The translations under genes and the position numbers were made by a program. The notes below the pieces were generated by a model. It did no database searches. It was not told the origin of the DNA and saw only the letters and a program-made list of their open reading frames with translations. A DNA stretch of 64,000 nucleotides, from the NCBI GenBank assembly GCA_963678705.1, contig OY783218.1, positions 14,022,152 through 14,086,151 of the forward strand. Direction: 5' to 3'. The stretch is from Panorpa germanica. Its lineage: Eukaryota > Arthropoda > Insecta > Mecoptera > Panorpidae. Numbering within the stretch: position 1 is the stretch's first letter; each line of letters starts with the position of its first letter. Shown here one piece after another: positions 1 through 13,014 of this stretch.

Positions 1-3000
1 ATAGAGAGAATTCTCGTTACGCGTTAAAAAGATAATTCTTGTTTTACCTCACATTCGCTCCCTAATACCTACTTTTACTATCCTCTTCTAGGGGTGGTTC
101 ATTTTAACCGGGTGCTGTTAAAAATCCAGGTTTTAAATTTGCAAGGGTTGGGATACGTATTTAACTATTTCTATTGGTTGTAGATTTTAGGAACCACTTT
201 ACTGAACTCGTTTTTAGAAAGGAATGTGTGTGAGACTATTTAAAAAATAATGGCAAAAGCACTAAACCCCGTAATGTGTAATGCCTTCCCGTCGCTTGTC
301 TGATCAATCTAAAGTGAATATTTAAAAACAAAGTGGATTTAGCTATAGTTCAATAGCTTCTCCTGTTTTTTGATCATAAATTATTCTTTAGTTCTCATTG
401 TGTCATTGCTATTCTTTTATATGAGTATACAGGCGTTACTATATGTCAATTACAAGGATTTTACAACATACGAAATTTGCAGTAGAGTAACAAAGCCTGT
501 TCGAGATCTTTGCAAGAATTTTTAAGCGAAAGAAAGGTACAGATATTATTGGGAAAGCTGTGTATAGGTGAGATAGAGATAGCATCATCTTTACCATTAA
601 TGAACGGCTCTGCCGATGTCATAATTATCATCTTACATATCATACAAAGAATGACAGCGCTGTGAGAGTTCAATGACAAGGAATGTTAACCCTATATGTA
701 ACACAATCATAGCTCCATCTTATATGATCATATTTATACGCGAAACGTGATTGTACTTTGAATATTAATTCCTCTTTATAGCAGTTTCTTATGCGAAAAC
801 CCAGCGTCGTAAACTCCAGTTGCTTTAATTAAGATTTCGTGACCAGCTAGCTAGCAGAAAGTAAATCTTAACAATGTTCCATATTTTCAAAATGTCGTTT
901 CAATTAATATATATTTAAATATCTTAAAAGTTTTATATATTTTGTTACTAAAACAAAAAAATGTTTAACGAGTTTCTCTTTAAAATTTGTGTTTAACTAT
1001 AAAAGTATTATTCGCTATTATATCCCTATTAACAAACCCTTATATTAAGCCTGAAGGGTTGTTATTGAATAATACAATTTGCAAAAACTTTGTAATAAAA
1101 TTAACTGAAAACTTTTTAATCTTCTTAAATCACAAAGAATTATCTAAGAATATTTGAAACAACGAACGGAAAATGGTAGCAGTAGATAACTTTGCCGGGA
1201 AATTAAGATACTGTTACATTTTGCAAAATACTTTTTATAAAAAAAAAGAGATAATCAAATTCAACTGATAGAAGAAGTATAGTATAATAGCCAACATGAT
1301 AATAAAAATATGGAACATATTTCAAATAATATACTTTATTGAAATCTTGACCCCAGCACAGTGCCGCTGAAGCAACCGCTGAAAACGTCATATTGTTAAG
1401 TCGTGTGTGGTCTAGATAACTAAAACAAGAAATCACTAATAAAATAATCTTATTCAGTTAATAATTATAATGAATACGTGTTAACTATATTCCATATACG
1501 TTAGAACAATTGTTTTGATTGTTTAAATACAGTTTTGGTATTGTTGTATTTTATGATGATCATTTTAATTATTATATTTATTAGATTGTTTTGTGAATAT
1601 TAAATAATTAAACAGTTAGTAAATGGCTATAAAATAAAGTGTATATTGCATTGATATATTAATTAACCAGCTTATTTACCGGGTGTTCTTCTGTAAATAG
1701 GTCTATTAAACGTTACTGTTACGTCATAAGTAATATGAAGCTAATCAAGGTACTGTTTTTGACGCTAAACCAAGCCCCAACATATTCCAGTGCCTCGATA
1801 CCAATACTAATTCAATAAAAAAACAAACAGGTGTGAATTTATGCACTCAGCCAGCATGTTACAGACAAGCAAACATCAACGAAATCATTTTGTCTTTAAG
1901 TTCTTTAACATACAAACAATGTCGACTTATTCCTTGTATTCTTTTCATTCGTGACGGGATATAGCTTATTAATTACACCATTATATTACCTTTAAGAACC
2001 AAACGCAACCGCTCACAATCACTTACAACACACACATACATACATATCACGTTCTTGTATTGTATTTCAATAGTAGTTGTACTTTTCGTGACTTCAACAC
2101 CATATTAAGTATACATATATCTATCCATATTTTCAATATTAAAATATATAGAAATAATATTCCTTTATCGAATATCTAAAATACACACCCAGGCTTATGT
2201 TATATGTACGCGAATCCCATACAAGTACAAGTGAATGTACATTATGAGAACGTGTTCAGAATGGCCAACTGTGTCAAAATAAAATGTATTAGATATACAT
2301 TGCATACATTATTGCCAACATATAAAAAATATGTTTTATCTATTATTTATTTATATTATGGTAATATGACAGTATCATTAGTTATATTTAAAATATTTAT
2401 TAGCAAATTACCCCTGATACTATTGCAATCATAGAAACATGTATATTTAATATTCATTTTACTAGGTAAATTATTTTCCTACTGCCAACACGAGCCGAGC
2501 GCCAACATATATGTACTATTTACATGAACCGAGTACTCCGATACCGAGCAAGTTAGTAACGGATTTTTAGTCCGGAAACAGTTTGGTCACGACACTTAAA
2601 TTGGTCCTCCGACCACAATTTGCCGGACGCTGTTTTAAACCTCCTTACGTGACTCATATCTTTGTAAATCGTTCATCGTTTCAATTATAGTTCAAGGCAG
2701 TTCAATAAATATTCCAATAAAATATTTGAAATTATTTTATTAACATATTAATATGGATATGTTATTGACATTACGAATGTCATCGACGGAAGTTAATACA
2801 CCGGATATAGCTGTCTACGTGTTAGAAACAATGTGTTAACATTGTAACAACTATAATGTGTTATAACAGTAGTACTGTAATCATATTACATATTGAAATA
2901 AAACATGTTTCGAAGCGTCGAATTTCAAATGATTACTATATACGTGCTGCGACGAATACGGCTTATGAACAAATCGTTCAGTGACGTCATATTTGTTCAC

Positions 3001-5814
3001 TTTGTGTCGTTATAGTTTTATAGATATGTATGGTATAGTAAAATGCAAAGAAATTAAGCTCTTACGTTGTGAAGTCAGTGCTATCGGAAAAAGAAAATTG
3101 TGTGCCTAGAAATAATAACAAATTTCAAATAACGAACTATTTTTTCGAATAATCAGCACAGTTACGTGTGCATAAGTTTTATCTGTTACGTAACTAATGT
3201 TACCTAAAATATCTCTGGACACGATATGATAAATAAATTAAAATATTTTATAATTTCATAATCAATTTGTTAAATTTATAGAACAACATATAATTGATTG
3301 TAAAACATGTGACAGATTGATTAATGAATTAGCAAATTGTTTACAATATTTGCAAGTCTGAATTTCAAAAACAGTTGTTGAGTAATTACATGTAATCAAA
3401 GTTCATTTGATGTCAGATTGCATCTAATTAATAATTAGGCAACTACGAAACGCACGATTACGATCCTGAACCTACCGTTGTTTTGTTGTTTGACCAGTTA
3501 GTAAAAAAAAATATATAAAGGTTTAAACTTGCGTATAAACGTAGTATGGATAGCACGATTGTGAATCTATTGGTTTACTTTTTAGAAGAATTGATTTAAA
3601 AGATATATATTTTACCAAAGACCGAAGCTTGGTATTAGAAAAAACTGTTATAAAACAAATAAAAACACGTCTTAAAGTTGGATATGTATTATAGCTAAAC
3701 CAATACATCCAACGGCTCGGCTCATGCTTTTACCATTCGAAAGTTGGTACAACTGCAACTCGAGACAGACGGTGATTTATGGATATTTAATTGCACCAGA
3801 CACATATTCAGAACGAAAAATACATTGATTTTTTATTTCTGTTCTTTTTTCAATGTTATATATATGTGTATATATAGATATATAGATTGGGTACTCAACA
3901 AGATTTTTTTTATTATAAAAAAAAGTAAATGATACTACATCGAAAACCTTTTCATTATTCGTTAATGAGATGTTTGGATTCTGTGGGCATGGACCAGTCA
4001 AAACAGATACCAAATTAAAGTCATCATAAATTTTAAAAACGCGCCGTGGACTTTTATTTATAACAATAATTATTTTCTAATAGGTTAATGTTATCAAATA
4101 ATTAAATATGTAAAATGAAAACTAATTGGGAATCTATTATAACACTAGACATGGATATTACAGTTAGATTTATTATTTAAAAATCAGTTAAATCAGTCAC
4201 AACATGTTGTGCTTTGGGTAATATTGTTTACGTAACAGGTAACTTTTGTTATTCGAACGAAATACATATAACAAATTTTCATTGATATAAAAAAGTGAAT
4301 AAATTACAAGTTTAGTACAGACTATTAATTAATAATTAGAATAATCTTGATTTAAAGTAATAGCAAATAACTTTTAGTTAATAGGTTTAAATATTTAACA
4401 CCCATCTTTAATCTTGACATCGCTGAGCCCTCCTCCATAGCTCCCGTGCTCTAGAGCTGTACTAATATGCCAATGCAAATGATACGATACTATATAGTGT
4501 AGTGTGTTTGCCGACGGTAATGCAGTACCTGGATCAGCAGAGAGCTGTGATCATATTTAACCCGTCACTGTTGATGCCCCGTACACGGTGTGCAATAAAT
4601 TTGTCCACTAAAACCAATTTAAAGTTATCACAGGTATTTGGACATTGTCTGAAACGTCTAAAATTGTTAATTGTCATTTTATATATTAATTTACTAAACA
4701 CAGTGTCGGACTTTGCTATTCGTGACACCTTTTCCACGCCAAAACATGCCTCTTTACTCTACTTAATACACAAGGTTTTTTGTAAATCAAATGCGCGGTA
4801 GAATTAAAAATTAATTATCTCAGGTTCTATAGATCGTTTAATGATAAATTAAAGTGTATTTTAAAGCTGAAGAAGTTAGCTATCTTATACAATTTACAGA
4901 TAATTAATAAATTATAAATTTTAATTGTAATAAACATTTAAAAAAATCCATTTTTATATTTTTCCGTATGCATCTTCACCATATGTTTTTATTATATTCT
5001 CTTTGTGTTTAATAACTAATCCGCCACTGATAATACCTATCAAAGAAGTCTTATACTCCTCAACATTTATTACCCGACATGTTTGTCTTTACATTACCGT
5101 TTGACATTTTGTTTCAACAGTGATATGGTCGGACAGATTTCTGTAATACCGATTTGGACAATGTCCACTATTTCTGTTATAGAAAATGTCTGACCCTTGT
5201 TTAGAACCATTTATGAATTATTAAATAGTTGCTTTATCTTGCTGCAAAACATTAGAAGGTACGAGAAATGTTGGATGTATACAAGTATTTATAGACAACT
5301 GGACCTAGACGTGGACTTGAACTGGTTGTCAGCAGGCGATGGTCAGGAGAGGACAGTACAGGACAAGAGTTAGATCATGAAGCGTGAAACACATGGACCA
5401 TAGAGCATGGAGCATGGAGAATGATACCTGACTTTAGACAAGCTGTCTTTTAGATGTTTCTTTACAAAACTTCATTGCTATTCTATTATTTATTCAATAG
5501 TTTCAAGAATTACATGAATTGATAATTGTTGATAATGTTACTTTATACGATGTATTCTACTTATGTGTTTATATATATAAATAAATTATATATATATAAA
5601 TAGGGATATCGAGAGACGTTGCCAAGCTTGAATGATTTTATAATTTCCAACAATATAAATAATTAGAGCGTAAAAAGCAAAATGTGAGATAAAATCCTTC
5701 GGCCCACCGTCAATATTAAACCCTATGTATATTTTAACGTTTTTTAAAACTTCAATAAATAGATGCTCGTGGAAAACAAGGAATTTTTGTAAATATAATA
5801 GTTTTCTCACTTAC
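1..5814 (-). other. mirr intron 3 (partial, runs off the left edge)
   Basis: A+T-rich DNA from the exon 3 donor at 5814 to the edge of the window. All open frames here are short (under about 100 codons), with A+T-driven composition and no recognisable domain. A somewhat GC-richer patch lies at about 2480-2660. No exon, RNA gene or transposon with clear ends was recognised. The homeobox exon is absent from this stretch. Confidence 0.7.
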
Positions 5815-5921
5815 CCATTAAAAGGATAACCAGCGAATGCTGTATCGTAAGGATGATATACAGAAGGATATGGCCAAGGAGCCCCTCCTGCTGCTAAATT
5901 TTCTTTTAATTCTAGACCAGC
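5815..5921 (-). CDS. mirr: mirror/Iroquois homeobox gene, coding exon 3
   Basis: 35 codons plus two bases, residues 149-183. It reads AGLELKENL, then GGAPWPYPSVYHPYD, then TAFAGYPFNG. This is the conserved segment immediately N-terminal to the homeodomain in insect mirror proteins. The acceptor is CTGTTTCAG (5922-5930). The donor is GG|GTAAGTGAG at 5814, leaving phase 2, so the next exon must begin by completing a glycine codon. In the family the sequence then continues through a short YGMDLNG-like stretch into the TALE homeodomain. I searched the remaining 5.8 kb to the left for the homeodomain helix 3 (WFANARRR) on the minus strand and did not find it, so the gene continues outside the window. 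Confidence 0.96.
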
Positions 5922-8289
5922 CTGAAACAGAAATATAATATTTTAAATAATAATCATGAGCTTTTGCAACGTTCGTTAGTTCTTTCCATTAAAATACGAT
6001 AAAAATTACGACAGTACAACGTCATGGTTTACTTTCTAACACAGAAAGAAAGAGATGAAACATAACAAATACTATTGTCTCCAACTTAGAAAGAAAGAGA
6101 CACAACATATCTGTCATTATTGTCATAGTACAAAGTTTCACAACATATGTATTTACTAATTACAAAGAATAATAATAATTTTCCATATAAAAGTCATTTA
6201 AATTAGACCAGAGCCGTTAAATTATAATAAAACATCATTATATATGTAAATATAGATATAATTTATAATTAGTAAAGCTATGAAAATTAATTATTTCTAT
6301 GTAGTAAATTAAATATGATAACAACATAGAATTTGAGAGCTTACAGTTATCTCAGATTTTAAATTTATATATCATAACCTTTTGACCTCTAATAACTAAA
6401 AAATATACGAGTATGGTACACAGGAACTGGAGAATGGGGAACGTCTGTGTTAAGTCATCAATACGTCAACGGGTTAATTTATAACTTTAAATGTCATAAT
6501 GCTCGAAATGGTTTTACAATGGGGCGCTTTGTACAGCAGCCGTTATGATTATATTGCCAGAAACTTTATTACCAGTAGTAACTTCCTTAGTACAGGGTGA
6601 TTGGTACGTTCATGTCAATCTAGAGAGCAAGCATAACAATTTGGCGCATGACCGATATAACTATATGAAAATTTGTCCCTTTCTTGCAATAGTAGGAATT
6701 CTGGCTATTCTTTTCTGCAGTGCATAAGAAAGAGGTGTCTAAAACATTTTTACAGTTTGGTTAATCTTTTAGTTTCACTGCGATTTTAACTACTTTGACT
6801 ATATTCGACAAGTTCTTTTCATATCTTGTCGAGAGCTGTCACAAATCTTCACCGGACGTATCGGCAAGATGAGAAACCCAAGGAAGTGCTTACGCAACGA
6901 TGCGGCTGCTCTTAAATATCAAAATCCGTAAAATAAATAGCTTATATAAATATTATTGTGGTATTGAAAGTAAACACTTATAATATTCACACATACAAAT
7001 CTACATAGTTGCAGTTGAACACAATCTTTTTGTTGATAATTTTCAACGCATACTAAATTAATTTTGTTTATGTTTGTTATAACTATAATGGCAATTTCAT
7101 CAAATCTCAGCCACGAGAATGTATACAACATCGGTCACTTTCCAAGTAGCACAGTGTGTGGTCGAATGGTGATAACCCAAATGCCCTTTGCCCTAGAGAT
7201 TTGTCGCTACGTCCCAACCGTCTCATCTTCATCAGAAAACACTACGCTACAGATCTAAATGGACCGGACGGCTGCAAGCGTAAACTGAGCCTCATCCTTG
7301 ATCTCTTTTTATATATTTCATGAATATAGTTATTAATTTATGTTTTTGTTCTATAATTATTGTTACACATTACAGAATAATGGTAATTCAGTATTTAAAT
7401 ATAGCGGTACGGACAAATGGGAATTGCAAAAAGATTTTTATTCGACCGTTCTTATCAAAATTATTTTTTTCCCTAAATTTTTTAAAGATTTTTACTTTCT
7501 ATCCACTTTAACTCATCGTGGTGTAAAAAAAAAGTATGAACACTACTATGGCAAGTTTTTTTAAAAATTGGCGCAACTCTTCAGGATTCCAAAATGGTAT
7601 AATACTCCAGGAAAACTAGCAATTAAAAAAAAATTATGCATACTATTTCTAAACAAGAACCAAATTTCATAAATTGTTGATAGTTATCTCTTTTACAATA
7701 CCCAAAATAGGTTTTTTTATAGTTGAATGAATTAAAACCTGTATATTTTGCTACAATCAACGAGAAATCCCTAGTACTAGAAATATTTTTTTTAAATATT
7801 CTAACAAAATTCTAATCCTAGTTGTATTTAAACTACGAACGCCTAATTTATTTATCTAATAGCCATGCAACAGCATTATTATAATTAAATATCTTTATAA
7901 AAAAATAAATAAACTTGTAGTAATTCATGTCTTTAATAATTTTTTTCTATTTAAATATTTGAATACATACGAGTGAATATACTACTAAGCACTATTTATA
8001 CATTAAATATGATAATAAATATAAAATATGATTCAAAATTAGTTTCATCGTCAATGGAATTATGTCTTAATCCAGAGAATCTATGTTTAATCACGTACGG
8101 CGACACTTTTTCTATAGAACAGAAATATAAACATCTTATTTATTATATTTTACATGATAAATATGTTTGTAGCGATGATTTATTATTAGAAACATTTAAA
8201 ATATGGATAAAAAATTATGTGTGTGTTGGAAATTAGATTCTTTTATAATTTTAATATTGTAATTAAATGTTTTTGTAGAAATATCGTCT

Positions 8290-8350
8290 TTGGTGGCGTA
8301 GTAGTTAGTAATTGTGAGCATCCGCACGCAGAAAATACGATTAGATATAA
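8290..8350 (+). repeat. possible tRNA-derived SINE head (box A-like)
   Basis: The stretch GGTGGCGTAGTAGTTAG followed by TTGTGAGCATCCGCACGC resembles the box A and D-arm region of a tRNA-derived SINE. Only a poor box B candidate follows (near 8338) and no tRNA cloverleaf can be drawn. It is GC-richer than its surroundings. This is a weak call: it may be a degraded SINE or chance. Confidence 0.25.
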
Positions 8351-9484
8351 ATCGTGCCTTCGTATTCCGAATTTTATATAAAATATTTTCTCTTTAGAAA
8401 TAAATAAAGATATCTATGATGTAATTTAAAAACATTTTAAAAACCAGTATTAATTTCTAAAAAGGTACGAATTTTTGTAATTGTACAAAAATTAACAAGT
8501 GAAAGAAATGAAAGAATTTCACATGAGTTTGGAAACCACTGACACATACTAATAATTATTAGAAATATTTATATAATACACATAATAAAATGAGATATAA
8601 TAATAATATATAAATATTTATACGTATATATATTACAATTTTATGATTGAATAAATGAAATTTTCGGATTTTATTGAGTGGTTATAGCATGTAACATATG
8701 TAGAATAAAAACATTTTATTTAAAATGTAAAGTATTTTATTTTTAGTTGTCAAAGCCTTGGGGAAAACAAGAAAGTTTGTAATACAATAAAATATACGTG
8801 AAAGCAGAGGTGTTTGGTATAGGTTTGACATGAATAGTGTAGGATGAAATTATATGTTCAACAAAAACATGTTCATATAGGTATTAAGGTAACAAGACAT
8901 AAAGGTAGAATCACATCGATATAAAAACTTTACAAGATAGTGTGCGATTTAACTATAGTCATGATAAATTTAAATTACAGCAAAAAACTTCCTATAACGC
9001 GAATAATTATTAAAAAAAATTACCAAATTCTTTTAGGAGAATATGTAATAGTGTATCCGCTAATAACATAAAAATATTAACCTGTTATGTTAATAATTTA
9101 ACATTAAAGTAAGCATAAAACTTCTTAAAATGTATCTTTAAAAGTTTATCAAATATTAAGAACACTGTCCTAATGATTAATGGCTTTTAAAATATCTATA
9201 ATAGAAAATTTTTAAATTCAATATTACTATGTTTTTGACTCGCGAAATATAGATGGCGATACTATACAGCAGATTAAATATTATCAAAAAACCATGTTTT
9301 TTTATGTTTAAGACGTTTTATATAAGTAACTATAAACGCGAATCAAATTCTAATGCTGCAATTAGTTAGATGAATAACGTATCTATATTTTAGGCTTTCT
9401 TCCACTGACTTTTAATAGAGTTGGAATCGCAAAAATAAGTTTTGAAAATGAATATTGCTATATTTTCAGGTTAAATTCCAATTT

Positions 9485-9506
9485 ATATATATATATATAT
9501 ATATAA
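9485..9506. repeat. (TA)n microsatellite
   Basis: About 11 uninterrupted TA units within mirr intron 2, followed by degenerate TA-rich sequence to about 9530. Confidence 0.9.
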
Positions 9507-9732
9507 AATTATATTTTATATATAAAAGTAAAATATTACATGGATGTAAGGTAGCATTAATGTTTTGTTTTTAACGAATATAGAATAATAAATTAAGCCA
9601 CACCCACTCATGTTTTATATTTATTGTGTAGATCAGAGATTGAAATCTTTATTTTATTTTAAATATTTTTAAATTAGGTATTTTAATATTTAAACCTTAG
9701 AATTAAATTAAAAATATGTGGAGAAAACTTAC

Positions 9733-10137
9733 TGGATTTGTGTAGAAAGGAGCCTGATCTCCTCCTAAAGCTGGGAAGTAGGCAGCCATACCAGCAGCAG
9801 CATCAGTATACGGTGCAGAGTACATAGACAAAGGTACTGCACCAGGTCCCATTCCACTAGCAGCTAATCTCTGATAATTTAGGAGATCATACTGACAAGA
9901 ACACACTGTCTGTCCAGTTAGCGGATCTGTGAACAGTGGTCTTCCAGTATCACAACACCGAGATGCTGGAGGCTGCGATGATGATGCAGGATTTGAAGAT
10001 AAAGGTGAACTACGATGTATTGGTGATGTTGATCTGGCACCTGGAGGTATCGTTGATGTTACAGCCATTGTTGAACCGGATGATGGTAAAATTGAGGGGG
10101 GTGGTGATGAACTTGTTACGGAGGACACGGAAACACT
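9733..10137 (-). CDS. mirr: mirror/Iroquois homeobox gene, coding exon 2 (N-terminal conserved block)
   Basis: 135 codons, residues 14-148 of the predicted protein. The first ~60 residues are low-complexity Ser/Pro/Thr-rich. The Iroquois N-terminal signature follows: CCDTGRP at about residues 74-80, then TDPLTGQTVCSCQYD ending near residue 97, then LLNYQRLA. The exon closes with GMAAYFPALGGDQAPFYTNP. The LLNYQRLA and AYFPAL segments fit insect mirror better than araucan or caupolican. The acceptor is a T-rich tract ending TTTTTCAG at 10138-10140. Using the next AG two bases on would put a stop in frame, so 10137 is the exon start. The donor is CCA|GTAAGT at 9732. Both ends are phase 0. Local GC is clearly higher than the flanking introns, as expected for conserved coding sequence. 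The DNA-binding domain is not in this exon. Confidence 0.96.
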
Positions 10138-11216
10138 CTGAAAAACAAAAAATAGATTTTAGATATAGGTGAAATACTATTCGATCGACATTTACGAATT
10201 CGCTTGGAAAGCAATTTATAATTCTTCACTAACATAAAAATAACTAGGTCAAAAAAGGGATCTTGTTGTATAATTACGCAAAGCCAATTCAAAGTATAAT
10301 ACTACTCGTATTAGTATTTTCGTGAAGACCAGGTATTAATCGGATACAAAGGATTAGAAAATCGCAATCTAGCAATTTTATTTATTCTTGAGATGTTCTA
10401 GGTAGTAGAACTACTTCAGCCCAGAAATAAAATTTCTTTTTAGGTAAACTGTTTGTATATAAAATTGTTCAAAAATCAAATAAATATTTTTCATATAATT
10501 AATTTTTAAAAGCGCCTAACATATGCAACTACTTTTACAGCTCAATATTATTTAAATTGAGTGAGATTCTATTTTTAAATCATTGTGAATAATTTTGCTA
10601 ACTAAATAAAAAGTCAATTAAACACATAGATGACATACATAGAAATAATAGAATATTTTTTCAATAATTTTTCTTTTGATTGTACATATTGTGCGCGCTT
10701 CAGTTGACAATAATCAAAAAGATGCAGTGATGTGTAAAACTTGATGTATTTTATATATATATTGTTTATTTTGAAATAAAAACCAAATTAGGGGAGTTAT
10801 TTTCACTCATTTTATGTCACCATACGGCCATACGACCATATGTCTATGGATATGACAAAGTAATATGTTAAATCATGGTTGAATGGTATTTTGACAGATA
10901 TCTATCCAAATCATATTTTATATTATAAACTTTTTATTATATCTATGTATTATTTATTGTATATAGAACATATATACTTTGATTCTATTATTTGATTTAT
11001 TAGTTTGTAATATAATTTTAATGTTTAACTATATAGATATATAATTATACATTAATATTTGTGTAGAAATATCATAATAAATAACTAGCAGTCAAATTGA
11101 CTACTGACACTCTGATGATGGCATCATTGTCATTATTAGAGACGATCCCACCAAATATTGACAACATTATGGTAATAATAGATTGACAGTAAATAAATTT
11201 ATTACATAGTGCCCTA

Positions 11217-11240
11217 CATATATATATATATATGCATATA
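11217..11240. repeat. (TA)n microsatellite
   Basis: Run of TA units with one GC interruption, just upstream of the first CAATGGGCTTG MITE copy. Confidence 0.85.
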
Positions 11241-11274
11241 TTCGATTTCTCGTTTTACATGAAGTCAAGTAACA

Positions 11275-11854
11275 CAATGGGCTTGTATCCTATGTCTTAA
11301 TTTCTATAAAAGTGTACTATATATTGATAAAGTTGGTTATTAGAATCTCAAATGTTCAATTATTTTCTAATAACTCCTTATATGTTAGGAGATATTAACA
11401 ATTAATTATTAAACACATTCCAAATGTATGTGACACAACCACTGCTAATCTTACAGCTCTTAAATCTCTGCTATATGTATTTATATATCAAATATTATTT
11501 ACACCTATTTCAAGGAACAATAAAATTCCAATATCATATCTACCTTAGCAGGGTTAAATAAAATAAAAACTTATTATTCTTTGATTTGGCTTGATTATTT
11601 GACTACCAACAGCTACAAAACATTACCACAGCACTGATCTACTCAACAAATAACTGACGTTAAAATGCATTTCACGTTATACAAATATGGCCGACCATCT
11701 CTAGCGCTAAAACTACAATTCAAATTTATAATTACTATATCTCCGTCAACATTTAGATATTTAATAAAATAGACATGCCAATACACATTTATTCAATCTC
11801 ACTTTCAATCATCAATTGAAAAATCGACCACTAAAAAATGAGGACACAAGCCAT
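11275..11854 (+). mobile_element. MITE copy 1, CAATGGGCTTG family (right end damaged)
   Basis: About 580 bp, closely similar along its whole length to the element at 21554-22126 and in the same orientation. The left end begins CAATGGGCTTGTATCCT. The right end reads AGGACACAAGCCAT and lacks the last bases of the inverted repeat. Internal landmarks shared with copy 2 include TTAGCAGGGTTAAATAAAAT and CTGACGTTAAAATGCATTTC. There is no open frame of note. It is non-autonomous, and its superfamily is not clear because no target duplication can be seen. Confidence 0.8.
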
Positions 11855-12691
11855 GAGAGATTTAAAAGTTATTCGTTTTGTTATTGAGGTTCATTGCCAT
11901 TGTAATCATAAAATGATCTTTTCTGAACACTTACAATGCCTTAGTAAGGCATTTCCCTGAGATGTGCATATTTTGCATCCCTTATTCAACGGACTATACA
12001 TTATTATAAACGATTTAAAAAGTCATCCATATTTATATTTTCCAGGCCGTTAATTTAGAATGGGAATATAATTTTTGTGGTACACCAATCGGAAATTATT
12101 ATTAAGTTAGTATCAACCTAAAAAGGGCATAACTATTTATTAAAAAACACCCTAAATATAATAAAATAAAAAAAAAGTTGCGTAACTGGCTTAATAGTAT
12201 CATAGCATAACAGTTAGTTAGGGGTAAAAATGTATATAGTATGCTTTAAATGATGTTAAGTTAAATAGGGAAGCAGCATTTTAGCGTTAAAACAAGTTTA
12301 AGGGTGGTTGATAGGGGAAAAGGCGTGGTGAATTTTAAAATAAAGGATTAAATTAAGGTATTAAACTTTTGATGAAAATAACAAGCTTAATTAATGCATT
12401 TTTTTTAAATTAGCCTTTAACAAAATTATAGGACCTGTGATGAAAAAGAAATAAATTACTATGCTGTAAGTATATGAGTAGCCCAGTTGCAAAACTCAAC
12501 ATCTGACAAAACATAAAAAATCGAATTATTGGTATTGATGGATTCGAAATATAAATAATTACTTTACCAACAAATAAAATTTTACAATATCTCATTATTT
12601 TTAATTGCTCTTAAAAAATATGTCTATAATAATTTCAATAATGTGGAACTGAAAACATAACCTTCCGCATAATTTCTTATTATTATATTAT

Positions 12692-13014
12692 TATAAAATT
12701 TACGATATTAGATTTTAAGTCACTTCCGCCAGTCTTCAGCATCTTCAGTAACAGTGCACGCGCGGGGAGCTGTCATTGAATTTTTTTTAATTGAAAAAAA
12801 ATAATTAAAAGTGCAAAGTAAAACCCAAGATATGTTTTAAATTAATTAGACAGTGTATTTAAACCTAGTGAAATATGAATATATGTGTAATAAACTCTAT
12901 TTAATTAGTATTTGAATAAAATAATTACATTTAAATTGTGTGGTTAAAAGTGAAGCATTTTTTTAATGCAGTGTTAGTGTTACCAACTTAAGAAAAATGT
13001 TACTGCTGTCCTAG
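12692..13014 (+). promoter_or_regulatory. candidate plus-strand promoter and noncoding first exon
   Basis: A short GC-rich island (12722-12777, containing GTGCACGCGCGGGGAGCTGTC) sits in very A+T-rich DNA. TATAAAA occurs at 12692-12698, and initiator-like TTCAGT lies at 12745-12749, but the spacing of about 50 nt is too long for a canonical TATA promoter. A strong donor, CCTAG|GTGAGTC, follows at 13014/13015. If this is one exon it ends in TAG, so it cannot continue the KPETV reading frame of the 16020 exon. It would be untranslated. Weak, composition and motif based. Confidence 0.22.

Larger units (their letters stand above)
5922..9732 (-). other. mirr intron 2
   Basis: 3811 bp between exons 2 and 3, bounded by GTAAGT at 9732 and TTTCAG at 5922 on the minus strand. 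The contents are A+T-rich noncoding DNA, a (TA)n tract near 9485-9506 and a possible tRNA-derived SINE head near 8290. No coding exon was recognised inside. Confidence 0.9.

Noticed and set aside
4502-4801. 99-codon plus-strand open frame
   Set aside because: No recognisable family, and overlaps an equally open frame on the other strand. Looks like chance.
1-5814. Search for the mirr homeodomain exon left of exon 3
   Set aside because: No WFANARRR or NPYPTKGEK-like coding was found on the minus strand, and composition is intronic throughout. The exon must lie outside the window.
6545-6727. 60-codon plus-strand frame with a hydrophobic end
   Set aside because: Short, with no splice or promoter context, and inside the mirr intron.
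9929-10172. Plus-strand open frames over mirr exon 2
   Set aside because: They are shadows of the conserved mirr coding sequence on the minus strand.
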